From a bacterium (GTDB taxonomy: Bacteria > Cyanobacteriota > Vampirovibrionia > Obscuribacterales > Obscuribacteraceae): a stretch of DNA of 64,000 nt. The DNA lies in the NCBI GenBank assembly GCA_018062085.1, contig JAGOSY010000004.1, positions 1 through 64,000 on the forward strand, in the 5' to 3' direction. Positions within the stretch are counted from its first letter, which is position 1. Every line of letters begins with the position of its first letter. Both the position numbers and the translations under genes were made by a program. Below are positions 19,590 to 27,232 of this stretch, piece after piece. Below the pieces are notes generated by a model. It was given only the letters and a program-made list of their open reading frames with translations, was not told the DNA's origin and did no database searches.

Positions 19590-19740
19590 AAAAAGAAAAC
19601 CCGACAAATGCCGGGATCACAAGGACGAGAGAAACTCTCGCAAACGACTGTTTTAACAAAGTCGAATTTGTGACCTCAAGTCGGCGACCCTCATATAGAG
19701 GATTCATTAAACTCCCGCCATTACTTTTGGGAGTACCATA
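19590..19740 (-). promoter_or_regulatory. Candidate L10 leader with intrinsic attenuator
   Basis: Read on the minus strand, CCCGGCATTTGTCGGG (19615-19600) forms a six-bp stem with a four-nt loop and is followed by TTTTCTTTTT (19599-19590), an intrinsic terminator 73 nt before rplJ. Upstream of it are GCGAGAG/CTCTCG (around 19626-19640) and a GCCGACTTGAGGTCAC segment (around 19675-19690) that could form the L10-binding fold and compete with the terminator. L10 leaders that sense free L10-L7/L12 are known in many bacteria; I cannot confirm the consensus without a covariance search. The terminator is well supported, the leader assignment less so. Confidence 0.6.
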
Positions 19741-19931
19741 CTGTCTGCGGCCTTAGTTAACAGCATCTAACAGTTTAATTTGATAGATGCACGCCAAATT
19801 CTCGCGTTATATTGAGCTGTCGTCAAGAAAACTCATTTTGATGTAACAATTCAAGGGGAAATTTCTCAATCTAAGTTATTCAGGCGAGATTATTCAATCA
19901 TTTGTACAGCTGTACTGCGGAGCAATGTTCC

Positions 19932-20246
19932 ATGGAAATCTTTGAAAAGCACGTATTTGTCTGCACTTCAGGCAAAATCTGTTCGAAAGATGGTGGCGAA
20001 GAAGTTTGCTCTGCCCTGCGTCAAGAAGTGGCTACCAAGGGCCTTAAAGGGCAAATTCGCATCAATAAAGCAGGCTGCTTTGATCAGTGCGGCAATGGTC
20101 CAATGGTTGTGGTTTACCCCGAAAGCACCTGGTACGCCCACGTTAGACCCGACGACGCCCAGCAATTGGTAAATGAGCATTTGATTGACGGTAAGCCAGT
20201 TGAGCGTCTACTTTATGACGGCCGGGGACGCACAGACCGGTCTTAG
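19932..20246 (+). CDS. Thioredoxin-like 2Fe-2S ferredoxin
   Basis: 104 residues from the ATG at 19932, with GGAG 9 nt upstream. The frame extends to a TTG at 19902 but without support. It resembles the thioredoxin-fold ferredoxins related to the 24-kDa subunit of complex I: VFVCTSGKICSKDGG, then INKAGCFDQCGNGPMVVVYP and STWYAHVRPDDA. Cluster ligands are probably one Cys of the first segment with C-x3-C in GCFDQC. The spacing in the first segment (C-x5-C) is shorter than in the best-known members. It probably transfers electrons or acts as a 2Fe-2S sensor in the cytoplasm; the partner is unknown. No neighbouring redox gene was seen. Confidence 0.88.
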   Translation: MEIFEKHVFVCTSGKICSKDGGEEVCSALRQEVATKGLKGQIRINKAGCFDQCGNGPMVVVYPESTWYAHVRPDDAQQLVNEHLIDGKPVERLLYDGRGRTDRS

Positions 20247-20276
20247 TGCCGTCCCGCCGATTTGAGTGACAAATTT

Positions 20277-20315
20277 GTTCGTCACAAATGTTCGTCATAG
20301 CCGTTCGTCACAAAT
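20277..20315. repeat. Three tandem 13-bp repeats
   Basis: GTTCGTCACAAAT (20277-20289), GTTCGTCATAGCC (20290-20302) and GTTCGTCACAAAT (20303-20315). The outer copies are identical and the middle one keeps eight bases. An inverted copy of the core (GTGACAAAT at 20267-20275) sits just to the left. It lies between the ferredoxin gene (20246) and the small gene at 20375, where a regulatory protein could bind. Confidence 0.75.
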
Positions 20316-20374
20316 CAGTAAGAACTTGTTGCTAACTTAAGTCTAACAACTGGCCCCCTCCAGATAGGCGTAAA

Positions 20375-20626
20375 ATGAGCAATCCATTTAACATTGAACT
20401 TAGCGAGAATTTTCCGCAACGCGACCGTGCCGCTGCCAACATCGAACTTAGTATCCTTAGTGCCGTAGTCAATGCCGAAATGGGCCTCTTCAAAAAGGCC
20501 TGGTCTGGTTGGCCAACAGGGGAACAAGCCCCACGTGCTGGCCGTTCAGATGCGGCCTCGCAGGCTCTTCTCGATGCCGGTATGAAAATAGCATTCGACG
20601 ATTTGTGGCGCGGTCAGCAAAGATAG
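20375..20626 (+). CDS. Small protein of unknown function
   Basis: 83 residues, ATG with AGGCG nearby. No signal peptide, no Cys. Moderately polar (FNIELSENFPQRDRAAANIE) with a helical middle (LSILSAVVNAEMGLFKKAW) and an Ala/Asp-rich end. No motif is recognised. The 13-bp repeats lie 60 bp upstream. It ends about 90 bp before the candidate structured RNA. It could be a genuine small protein because of its start context and even codon use, but nothing else supports it. Confidence 0.55.
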   Translation: MSNPFNIELSENFPQRDRAAANIELSILSAVVNAEMGLFKKAWSGWPTGEQAPRAGRSDAASQALLDAGMKIAFDDLWRGQQR

Positions 20627-20681
20627 TTTTGGAAACAGCCAAGTAGATGAGCCATTTACTGACTGACTTACTTACTTTGAG

Positions 20682-20711
20682 TTGCCTGCTGCCTGTGCAT
20701 AACTCTATATA
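20682..20711 (+). promoter_or_regulatory. Candidate promoter for structured RNA
   Basis: TTGCCT (20682-20687), an 18-nt spacer and TATATA (20706-20711). Transcription would start near 20718, giving an RNA of about 360 nt to the terminator at 21080. The -35 is imperfect. Confidence 0.4.
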
Positions 20712-20717
20712 CAAATG

Positions 20718-21080
20718 AATATGCTCTTGGTGACACCATGGTTCACGCGCTTGGCTATCGCGATAGATATTGATAGCGAGGCTAAGAGTAGTCTTTCGAA
20801 TTGTCAGTGGATATGCAAAGTATTTTCAGCGGGGGACTTCCAATAGATTTCTGCTCGGATATACTAATTACATAAGCGGTGAGCACCCACCAATAAATAA
20901 GTTGGGTACTTTGAGCCGAGGGGTTAAGTGGAAACGTCAGGTCTGCGCAGACCGGAAACTGTAGTGATAACCCGCTAGCTGTGAATACTGACTTGAAGCA
21001 GCAAGAAATATCGAGCCTACGCAATAGGCAGTCAGACGATAGTAATTAGACCGCCGCAGAGCAATCTGGGCGGTCTTTTT
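20718..21080 (+). ncRNA. Candidate structured non-coding RNA
   Basis: About 360 nt with no convincing coding frame, ending at a strong intrinsic terminator. Visible pairings: TATTG (20768-20772) with CAATA (21022-21026), and AGGCT (20779-20783) with AGCCT (21014-21018), which close a long-range stem of about 250 nt. Inside are ACCCA (20885-20889) with TGGGT (20903-20907), GGGTTA (20921-20926) with TAACCC (20968-20973), and a nested hairpin GGTCTGCGCAGACC (20940-20953) flanked by two GGAAAC segments. I compared it by eye with tmRNA, RNase P RNA, SRP RNA, 6S RNA, and cobalamin and TPP riboswitches and saw no decisive consensus. Identity open; the structural evidence is only base pairing in one sequence. 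Confidence 0.5.
21050..21080 (+). terminator. Intrinsic terminator
   Basis: ACCGCC-G-CAGA (21050-21060), loop GCAA, TCTGGGCGGT (21065-21074), then CTTTTT. Ten base pairs with one bulge and a T-run: a strong plus-strand terminator for the upstream RNA. Confidence 0.88.
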
Positions 21081-21182
21081 GTTTGCGACCAGAAGTAAGA
21101 CATGGTCACTTTTTAGTATCAAAATTGTCATTTTTTCTTAAAGAAATCTGACAGTTTTAGATACTGATATTAGCCAGTAGTC

Positions 21183-21251
21183 AAAAAAAAGTGCCGGTGG
21201 AGGCGCCCTCATGACAGATAGTCTAAACGAGGCAGCAAGCCAACCGCCGGC
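21183..21251 (-). terminator. Candidate terminator region after the WG lipoprotein
   Basis: On the minus strand GCCGGCGG (21251-21244) can pair, with one mismatch, with CCACCGGC (21200-21193), directly followed by eight T (21190-21183). The 43-nt loop is large and contains a small GAGG/CCTC hairpin. A second hairpin, ACCCAA/TTGGGT (21265-21281), lies between it and the gene end but has no good T-run. The 21081-21182 stretch shows no other feature. Confidence 0.45.
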
Positions 21252-21314
21252 TAATTTTTAGAATACCCAAAGCTCTTGGGTGCCTAAACCTTTTTCAAGG
21301 CAAAATCAAAGATT

Positions 21315-22772
21315 TTATTTGCCACTCTTAGCTGGGGCGACTTTAGCCGCTTCTGGCTTAACCTCTGATTTAGTTTCTGGCTTAGTCGCGGCTTTAGTCT
21401 CTGCTTTGGTGTCCGCCTTGGGCCCTACTTTAGTGTCTGATTTTGCTGCAGGAGCTGTACTAGCTTTGTCTCCAGCTTTAGCATCAGTAGCTTTTGAGTC
21501 TGCAGGTTTCGCCTCAGCGCCTTTCACTGCGGCTGCTTCTTTCTTGCTATCGCCATCTTTCTTACTCTCGCTATCTTTAACCGCCTCACCGCCTTTAGGC
21601 GCTGCGCTGTCTTTAGCGGCTTCGCCAGCTTTTACGGCCGCGCCGTCTTTGGCTGGTTCGCCGTCTTTGGCGGCTTCAACTTCAGGCTCGCCAGTAGAGG
21701 CGGCCGTGTCTACCTTTATGGTGCTGGCATGGGGGTCATACTTAAGTGCTTCCTCAACTGCAGAAGCAGATATCGAGCCATCATCAGCTACTAGGCGGGG
21801 GTCAATTTTTACTCCTGCCAATTTTTCAGAGAACGACTGAGCGCCATCAAACACAGGGGGGATGACAATTAAGCCTTTAGTATCGATATAGCCTTGACGA
21901 GCATTGGCGACACCGACTAAAGCTAATCCCTCAGAGAAATCTTCTGCATAGGTAAACCTTCTCTTGATAACAGTTTTACCTTTTTTGTTCATGAAGCCAT
22001 ACTTACCGCGCTTCAAACTCAAACCAAGCTCATCATGGAAGAAATTACGAGACTGCAAAGCATCACTCATAGACATAGTGCCAATCGTGTCTAAGATGAC
22101 GAAGTCAGAGCCAAAGTAACATTCGGCTACGCGGTCATGGAACTGCTTAGCCTGGTCATATTTAAAATCAATTATGACCTTGCCAGTTGGGTCAACGTAA
22201 CCCCATTTGCCCATTTTGCTGACCGCTGCTAGACCTTCTGAAAATGGACCGACAGCATCATACGCAGGAGGGACTTTGGTCTCACCGGCTCTATCAATGA
22301 AGCCCCACTTGGTTCCCTCTTTGAAAGAGCAATAAATTATGGTGTTCGGCTCTAGCGGTCTATTTGCTTCACCGCACTCACCAATTGCTTCGAAGTGTGC
22401 AGGACAAGTCGGAGCCCCAGTTTTGTCAATTAGACCCCATTTGCCGCCAAAGGTTTTAACAGCGGCCAAACCCTTAGCAAAACGGGTCACTTCTTCATAT
22501 TGCCGTTCAATTATAAATTTACCAGTGTTATCAATGAAGCCCCAGCGTGACGAAAGGTCGGCTGCGGCCAAACCATCAGAGAAGGGTAATACTCTTCGGA
22601 ACTGAGGCTTGATAACGAATTTGCCCGTGTGGTCAATGAAGCCCCACTTAGGGCCTAGCTCTATAGGTGCTTGTGAAACCTCCTCTTTCTTGCCGCAGGC
22701 TCCCAGTGACATCACTAACATAAGTGAAGTAATAAAGTGCCTAGCATTTAAGTGCTTAAAATTTCGCGACAT
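21315..22772 (-). CDS. WG-repeat lipoprotein
   Basis: 485 residues. Lipoprotein signal ending in MSLGAC (Cys at about 26), so the mature protein is lipid-anchored. About eight WG repeats follow (about residues 40-310), for example KWGFIDHTGKFVIKPQF, RWGFIDNTGKFIIERQY, KWGYVDPTGKVIIDFKY and KYGFMNKKGKTVIKRRF, which form beta-sheet binding units. Residues about 355-485 are a low-complexity Ala/Lys/Asp/Gly/Thr tail. WG-repeat proteins are common in Bacteroidetes and candidate phyla, and their ligands are mostly unknown. The gene is divergent from glyS with a 168-bp gap. It probably functions on the cell surface or in the periplasm. Confidence 0.9.
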   Translation of the reverse strand: MSRNFKHLNARHFITSLMLVMSLGACGKKEEVSQAPIELGPKWGFIDHTGKFVIKPQFRRVLPFSDGLAAADLSSRWGFIDNTGKFIIERQYEEVTRFAKGLAAVKTFGGKWGLIDKTGAPTCPAHFEAIGECGEANRPLEPNTIIYCSFKEGTKWGFIDRAGETKVPPAYDAVGPFSEGLAAVSKMGKWGYVDPTGKVIIDFKYDQAKQFHDRVAECYFGSDFVILDTIGTMSMSDALQSRNFFHDELGLSLKRGKYGFMNKKGKTVIKRRFTYAEDFSEGLALVGVANARQGYIDTKGLIVIPPVFDGAQSFSEKLAGVKIDPRLVADDGSISASAVEEALKYDPHASTIKVDTAASTGEPEVEAAKDGEPAKDGAAVKAGEAAKDSAAPKGGEAVKDSESKKDGDSKKEAAAVKGAEAKPADSKATDAKAGDKASTAPAAKSDTKVGPKADTKAETKAATKPETKSEVKPEAAKVAPAKSGK

Positions 22773-22940
22773 CTTGAGTATTCTTTCTTCCTAATTGGAG
22801 CAACCATACAAATAATAAGCCGTCTTCGATACTATTGTCCAAGATCTCGAAATATCTGCACCATTTACAGTGCAGAGTGTTTTCCCCCGGTGTTTTGTAT
22901 GATGTGTTACTACCGCAAAGAGATAATACAAAAGATATAA

Positions 22941-25160
22941 ATGGCTAACTACTTACTTGAAATTGGTGTCGAAGAGCTGCCTGCGGGCTTTGTAGCTGAG
23001 GCGGAAGAAAGACTCAGAGAATTGCTTCGAGCCAATCTCACTGAAGCCAATATCGCCTTCAAGCAAATTCGCTCGTATTCAACCCCGCGGCGCCTAACTG
23101 CAGTGGTTGACGAGATTGCTGCTAGGCAAACCACCACTGAAAAGAAAGTAAAAGGGCCAGCTGTCCAAAGCAGTTTCGACGCCAATAATAAGCCGACCCC
23201 TCAAGCTGAAGGATTCGCCAAAAAGCATGGTTTAACAACTTCAGAGCTTTTGCGAGAAGAAGTGGGCGGTATCGAATATTTACATGCCGTAGTTGTAAAT
23301 AGCGGCAAAGTCACAGAAGAAGTTTTGCCAGAAATAGTAAACAAAGTTATTGGTCAGATCTCGGGTGAACGTCTGATGCGCTGGGGCGAGTGTGAAGTTA
23401 AATTCTCTCGACCACTGAGGTGGCTAGTCTCTTTGCTGGATGACAAGGTTGTTGATATCACCATGGCTAATTTCAAAAGCGGACGCTTAACAAGAGGGCA
23501 TCGCATTTTGCATCCAGGCGAAATTTCTATTGCCCATGCAGACAAATACGAAGAAACGCTGAAAGAAGCATTTGTCATTGTTGATCCAGCGAAGCGCCGA
23601 GAAATGATCGAGGTGCAAGTAAACGCAAGAGCAAGTGAACTAGGCGGCTCTTCTCCGCAACTAAAATCAGGCTTGCTTGACGAAGTTGTCAACTTAACCG
23701 AATGGCCAACAGCGCTGGTCGGTCACTTCGAAGACGGCTATCTAACGCTCCCGGCAACTTTGATTGAAACAATCATGATTCATCACCAGCGTTATTTTCC
23801 AGTTGAGGCAAAGGAACAGAACGATCCAGCCAACAGAAAACTGCTGCCTTACTTCATCACAATCACTAACAACGATAGAAAAGAAGCCGCACCACACATC
23901 AAGCAAGGTAATGAGCGAGTTCTTAGAGCCCGGCTTGCCGACGGCAAGTTTTTCTTCTTCGACGATAGTAAAGCAAAACTAGAAGAGCGCCTGCCTGCCC
24001 TTGGTAAATTGACCTATCAAGAAGGTCTAGGCAGCTACGGAGATAAAACAGACAGGTTGAGCCAATTAGCCACAGTATTGACCAATAGCGAACCGGCCAG
24101 CAGTGTTCTCGCCAACCACGAAAAAGAGAAATTGGTGAGAATTTGCGAGTTGATGAAGCTTGATTTGGTCAGCAATTTAGTACGAGAGTTACCCGAATTG
24201 CAAGGCTATGTTGGTAGTTGGTATGCCAAAAGAGAAGGTGAACCGCTTGAAGTTGCAGAGGCAATTCTCTCGCACTATGCTCCGCGCACCAGTAATGATG
24301 CCATTCCGCAAGATCGTCTCGGGCAGCTAGCTGCTGTTCTGGACAAGCTAGATCATGTGGTCGGTCTTTTTGCCCTAGGCAAAAAACCTACGGGTTCGTC
24401 AGATCCGTATGCCTTGAGACGCAATGCCCAAGGCTTGATCGATATTGTTGTCGACGGTCTAACCGAGCTACCAATTAACATTACAACCCTGATTGCTAGC
24501 TTGTTGATGGCTTTTGAGCCTCTCCTTGAAAAATCACACTCTGGTAAACTTTCTAAAGAGAGCAATGGCAAGTCATATGCCGGCAGCAAGAAGTTCGATA
24601 ACGAAGCAGTCGCAGCAGAAGTAAAAGAGTTCATCACACAACGCCTCAAGGGCAAATTGCTTGATGGCGGCTATGGCAAAGAAATCGTTGAAGCAGTGCT
24701 GGGCGCTCGCGATCCTTTGGCCAATATCAGCGATGTAATGGTGCGTATGAATACAGTCAAGCATGTGGTCTCAGCTCCTGGAGCCGCTGACCTTATGCGT
24801 ATTGGTATCAGAATAGGCAATATCCTCAAGCCTGATTCACCAGATACAGTGCAGGTAGACTTGCTCACCGAAGACTGTGAAAAGGCTTTGTGGGATGCAT
24901 TCCAGAAGAATGTTAAAGCAAATTGGGAGCGCAGCGGCAACCCAGATTCGTTTACTTTGCCGACCACAGAAGCTGAATATCAATCACTGCTTGACTTACT
25001 GCGTAATCTCACGCCACACATTGACAACTTCTTTAGAGACCTCTTAGTCAACGATGAAGACCAAGCTAAGCGAAACAACCGCCACGGCATTCTCAAGAAT
25101 ATCGACCGCTATTTCTGCGCCTTAGCAGACTTCACTAAGCTGCAAGCGCTGACGAACTAA
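22941..25160 (+). CDS. glyS: Glycyl-tRNA synthetase beta subunit
   Basis: 739 residues, close to the usual 690-720. Hallmark segments are present: NYLLEIGVEELPAGFVAEAE at the start, QIRSYSTPRRL, RPLRWLVSLLD, MIHHQRYFPVE, and GSSDPYALRRNAQGLI in the C-terminal domain. This subunit pairs with the alpha subunit (GlyQ) to charge tRNA-Gly in the cytoplasm; no glyQ is in the window, so the two genes are separated here or glyQ lies elsewhere. Start ATG at 22941. It is divergent from the WG lipoprotein, and the downstream hydrolase gene begins 57 bp later. Confidence 0.97.
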   Translation: MANYLLEIGVEELPAGFVAEAEERLRELLRANLTEANIAFKQIRSYSTPRRLTAVVDEIAARQTTTEKKVKGPAVQSSFDANNKPTPQAEGFAKKHGLTTSELLREEVGGIEYLHAVVVNSGKVTEEVLPEIVNKVIGQISGERLMRWGECEVKFSRPLRWLVSLLDDKVVDITMANFKSGRLTRGHRILHPGEISIAHADKYEETLKEAFVIVDPAKRREMIEVQVNARASELGGSSPQLKSGLLDEVVNLTEWPTALVGHFEDGYLTLPATLIETIMIHHQRYFPVEAKEQNDPANRKLLPYFITITNNDRKEAAPHIKQGNERVLRARLADGKFFFFDDSKAKLEERLPALGKLTYQEGLGSYGDKTDRLSQLATVLTNSEPASSVLANHEKEKLVRICELMKLDLVSNLVRELPELQGYVGSWYAKREGEPLEVAEAILSHYAPRTSNDAIPQDRLGQLAAVLDKLDHVVGLFALGKKPTGSSDPYALRRNAQGLIDIVVDGLTELPINITTLIASLLMAFEPLLEKSHSGKLSKESNGKSYAGSKKFDNEAVAAEVKEFITQRLKGKLLDGGYGKEIVEAVLGARDPLANISDVMVRMNTVKHVVSAPGAADLMRIGIRIGNILKPDSPDTVQVDLLTEDCEKALWDAFQKNVKANWERSGNPDSFTLPTTEAEYQSLLDLLRNLTPHIDNFFRDLLVNDEDQAKRNNRHGILKNIDRYFCALADFTKLQALTN

Positions 25161-25217
25161 AGCGGTTTGCTCGGCTTAGGTTACGATTTAGGTTACTTCA
25201 GCTTTTAGGCACAATAA

Positions 25218-26960
25218 ATGACTTTGCAGTTTGGCAACAAAATTAAGACAGCTTTGGCGCAGAAGAAAACGCTAGCTTTAGTAGTAATAATATTAGCGCT
25301 TGCCCAGGCGCAGCTTTTACCTTTTACTCCTGTACTAGCAGTCAATTCAGATTTGCCACCAGAGTCATTGCGCGTACCTCTATTGGCAAAAGAAAATTCA
25401 GTTAGTACTTATGTGCCTTCTGAAGCGGCTGAAGGATCAGGATCTGGAATAGCCGTCAATATAATTTACTGTGCTAAGGCTCGCTATAAAGATGGAGCTC
25501 CGGTTGTGGTCGTGGCGCCGGGAGGGGTCGGAGCGGATGGGCTCGGCTTCAACATGCATGCTGCACAAGTTGGTGCTGTTGAAGTACGCTTCGCTTTTCC
25601 TGGAGGTGGCACCTCTCAATTTGGCACCAAAGGTACATTCGACAACAGAGGCGGGCGATCTGTCGAAGCTTTTAGAGATGTTTTGCTATTTGCTGGTGGT
25701 CGCAAGACCGACTACAAAGGTCGTTCCATTGAAGAATTAATGGCTTCGGTCATTAAGGTAAATCCGGCTAATTTGGGAATTGTTGGTTGGGATAATGGTG
25801 CCAACATTGCTCTAGTGACCATGGCAAAATTCGGCGTTAACAGACAGGACGTTTCGGCTCAAGAGACCCCGCCAAAGGACGGTATAGATTTTGTTAAATG
25901 GCTAGCGTTGTATGAGGCACCAGTTGGCTCAATGTTCTCTCCCGCCAATTTAGGTTCTGCATCTGATCTATTGCGCAATAAGCACTACAGAGAGGGCTCG
26001 GCAGCTACCGGAAATCTCTTAATCGACTATCGTAAGTTAAAATGGAAAGAACGGGCTTTTCGCAATCCCAATAAATTTTCAGGAAAGAAACGTGGTTTAC
26101 CTGGAATAAAAGGTGTGCTCTTCTTTGACGACAACGACAACGATATCTGGGAAGAGTCAAGAGAGTATGCCTTCAACCCCGCTCTTGATACAGAACTGAC
26201 CAAGCAGTACTTTCCGCCCCAAGTCACGGCAGCCTGTGCGAGATTGAAAGTTTTTGGCGATCAGTGGCCCGCTAACGTAGCTACAGTGGCCCAGTCTGAA
26301 GAATACTTCAGCGCGCGTGACGGCTCGTTATACATAGCTGAGATTACAAGCAAGTTTCCGAAACTACTCGTTAGCATGTTTGCCTCAGCTGTTGATCATA
26401 ATCAACAGCAACTTGATCATCCTCATATATGCTTTCTCTACAATCTGTTTTTGACTAACAAAGTGCGCTGGTTGAGGCTAAACCCAGACCCTTGCTATGT
26501 GGCTTCCGTTTCTGGAATGAGCGCTTTCAATTTCGTCAATAACAAACCAAATCATCCCCTAGACCCTTCTACTCTGCTCACCCAACTCGAGCCAGAAGGA
26601 ACAGTCCCAGACTACGTCTGTATGCAGGCGATAGTTGCTGAGTTGGTTGATAGGCTAAAAACCCGTAATTTGGTTTATCCCATTAGCCAACCACTAGCCC
26701 CCTATAACAACGGCGCCGCCGAGGCCAAAGCTGATGCCGAAGCTAGGCACAAAGCTGCCATTGAAGAGGCCACGAAAGCAGAAAAGCTCGGTGAATCAGA
26801 ACTAACTGGTGTTGGTGACAGAGGTGTTGGTGACAAAGCCCCAACTAAGGCTCCGGCTCCATCTCAAGTTAAGTCTCCAGTAAAATCGGCTATTACATCT
26901 ACCAAGCAATCCCATAAATCTCCAGAACCCGCAAACAAAAGTGGTAATAAAAGGAATTAA
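25218..26960 (+). CDS. Secreted alpha/beta-hydrolase-like protein
   Basis: 580 residues. Signal peptide (basic start, then TLALVVIILALAQAQLLPF) with cleavage probably after VLA. An alpha/beta hydrolase fold is suggested by VVVVAPGGVGADGLG (oxyanion-type strand) and the elbow LGIVGWDNGANIALV. At that elbow the usual Gly-X-Ser-X-Gly is Gly-Trp-Asp-Asn-Gly, so the nucleophile would be Asp, as in haloalkane dehalogenases and epoxide hydrolases, or the enzyme is inactive. DNDNDIWEESRE in the middle looks like a Ca-binding loop (D1, D3, D5, E12). The C-terminal 100 residues are Ala/Lys/Pro/Ser-rich and disordered. Sequence length exceeds most such hydrolases. Substrate unknown. Confidence 0.75.
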   Translation: MTLQFGNKIKTALAQKKTLALVVIILALAQAQLLPFTPVLAVNSDLPPESLRVPLLAKENSVSTYVPSEAAEGSGSGIAVNIIYCAKARYKDGAPVVVVAPGGVGADGLGFNMHAAQVGAVEVRFAFPGGGTSQFGTKGTFDNRGGRSVEAFRDVLLFAGGRKTDYKGRSIEELMASVIKVNPANLGIVGWDNGANIALVTMAKFGVNRQDVSAQETPPKDGIDFVKWLALYEAPVGSMFSPANLGSASDLLRNKHYREGSAATGNLLIDYRKLKWKERAFRNPNKFSGKKRGLPGIKGVLFFDDNDNDIWEESREYAFNPALDTELTKQYFPPQVTAACARLKVFGDQWPANVATVAQSEEYFSARDGSLYIAEITSKFPKLLVSMFASAVDHNQQQLDHPHICFLYNLFLTNKVRWLRLNPDPCYVASVSGMSAFNFVNNKPNHPLDPSTLLTQLEPEGTVPDYVCMQAIVAELVDRLKTRNLVYPISQPLAPYNNGAAEAKADAEARHKAAIEEATKAEKLGESELTGVGDRGVGDKAPTKAPAPSQVKSPVKSAITSTKQSHKSPEPANKSGNKRN

Positions 26961-27007
26961 AAGTAGCCTGTGCTAGTATCTTTACTAGTGTCATTGAGGG
27001 AATTGTC

Positions 27008-27232
27008 ATGATAAATCCAGTCACCGTAGGCGTCTTATTTGGCATTGCGCTGTTAGTTTTCGGCCCTAAAAAGTTGCCAGAGCTAGGCCGATCGCTTGGA
27101 CAGGGTATCGGTAACTTCAAAAAAGCCTTAACCGATGCTCAAGAAGAAGTAGCTACAGCTGTCAAAATCGAGCCAAAGACAATCGAAGCCAATCCAGTAG
27201 CTGATAGCACGGAACCCAACAGCCAGACTTAA
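27008..27232 (+). CDS. tatA: Sec-independent protein translocase TatA/TatB
   Basis: 74 residues. One N-terminal transmembrane helix ([13 protein letters not shown]), then the [18 protein letters not shown] hinge and amphipathic helix, and a polar tail. This is the full pattern of TatA. The Phe-Gly after the membrane helix is the conserved functional pair. TatA forms the pore for export of folded twin-arginine proteins. No tatC is nearby, so the complex is encoded in more than one place. The gene overlaps uvrB by one base (TAATG). SD: GAGGGAATT just before the ATG. Confidence 0.94.
   Translation: MINPVTVGVLFGIALLVFGPKKLPELGRSLGQGIGNFKKALTDAQEEVATAVKIEPKTIEANPVADSTEPNSQT

Noticed and set aside
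20770..20964. Short plus-strand ORF in the candidate RNA
   Set aside because: It has no ribosome site and sits in a structured, terminator-ended region; its composition does not look coding.
20718..21080. Cobalamin riboswitch, SRP RNA, RNase P RNA or tmRNA
   Set aside because: Some short segments (GGAAACTGTAGTGA, CGTCAGGTC) looked suggestive, but no full consensus, tag peptide, tRNA-like end or conserved core was found.
21280..21840. Plus-strand ORF of 186 codons, rich in Ala and Ser
   Set aside because: It is the complement of the low-complexity tail of the WG lipoprotein, whose lipobox and repeats make the minus strand the real gene.
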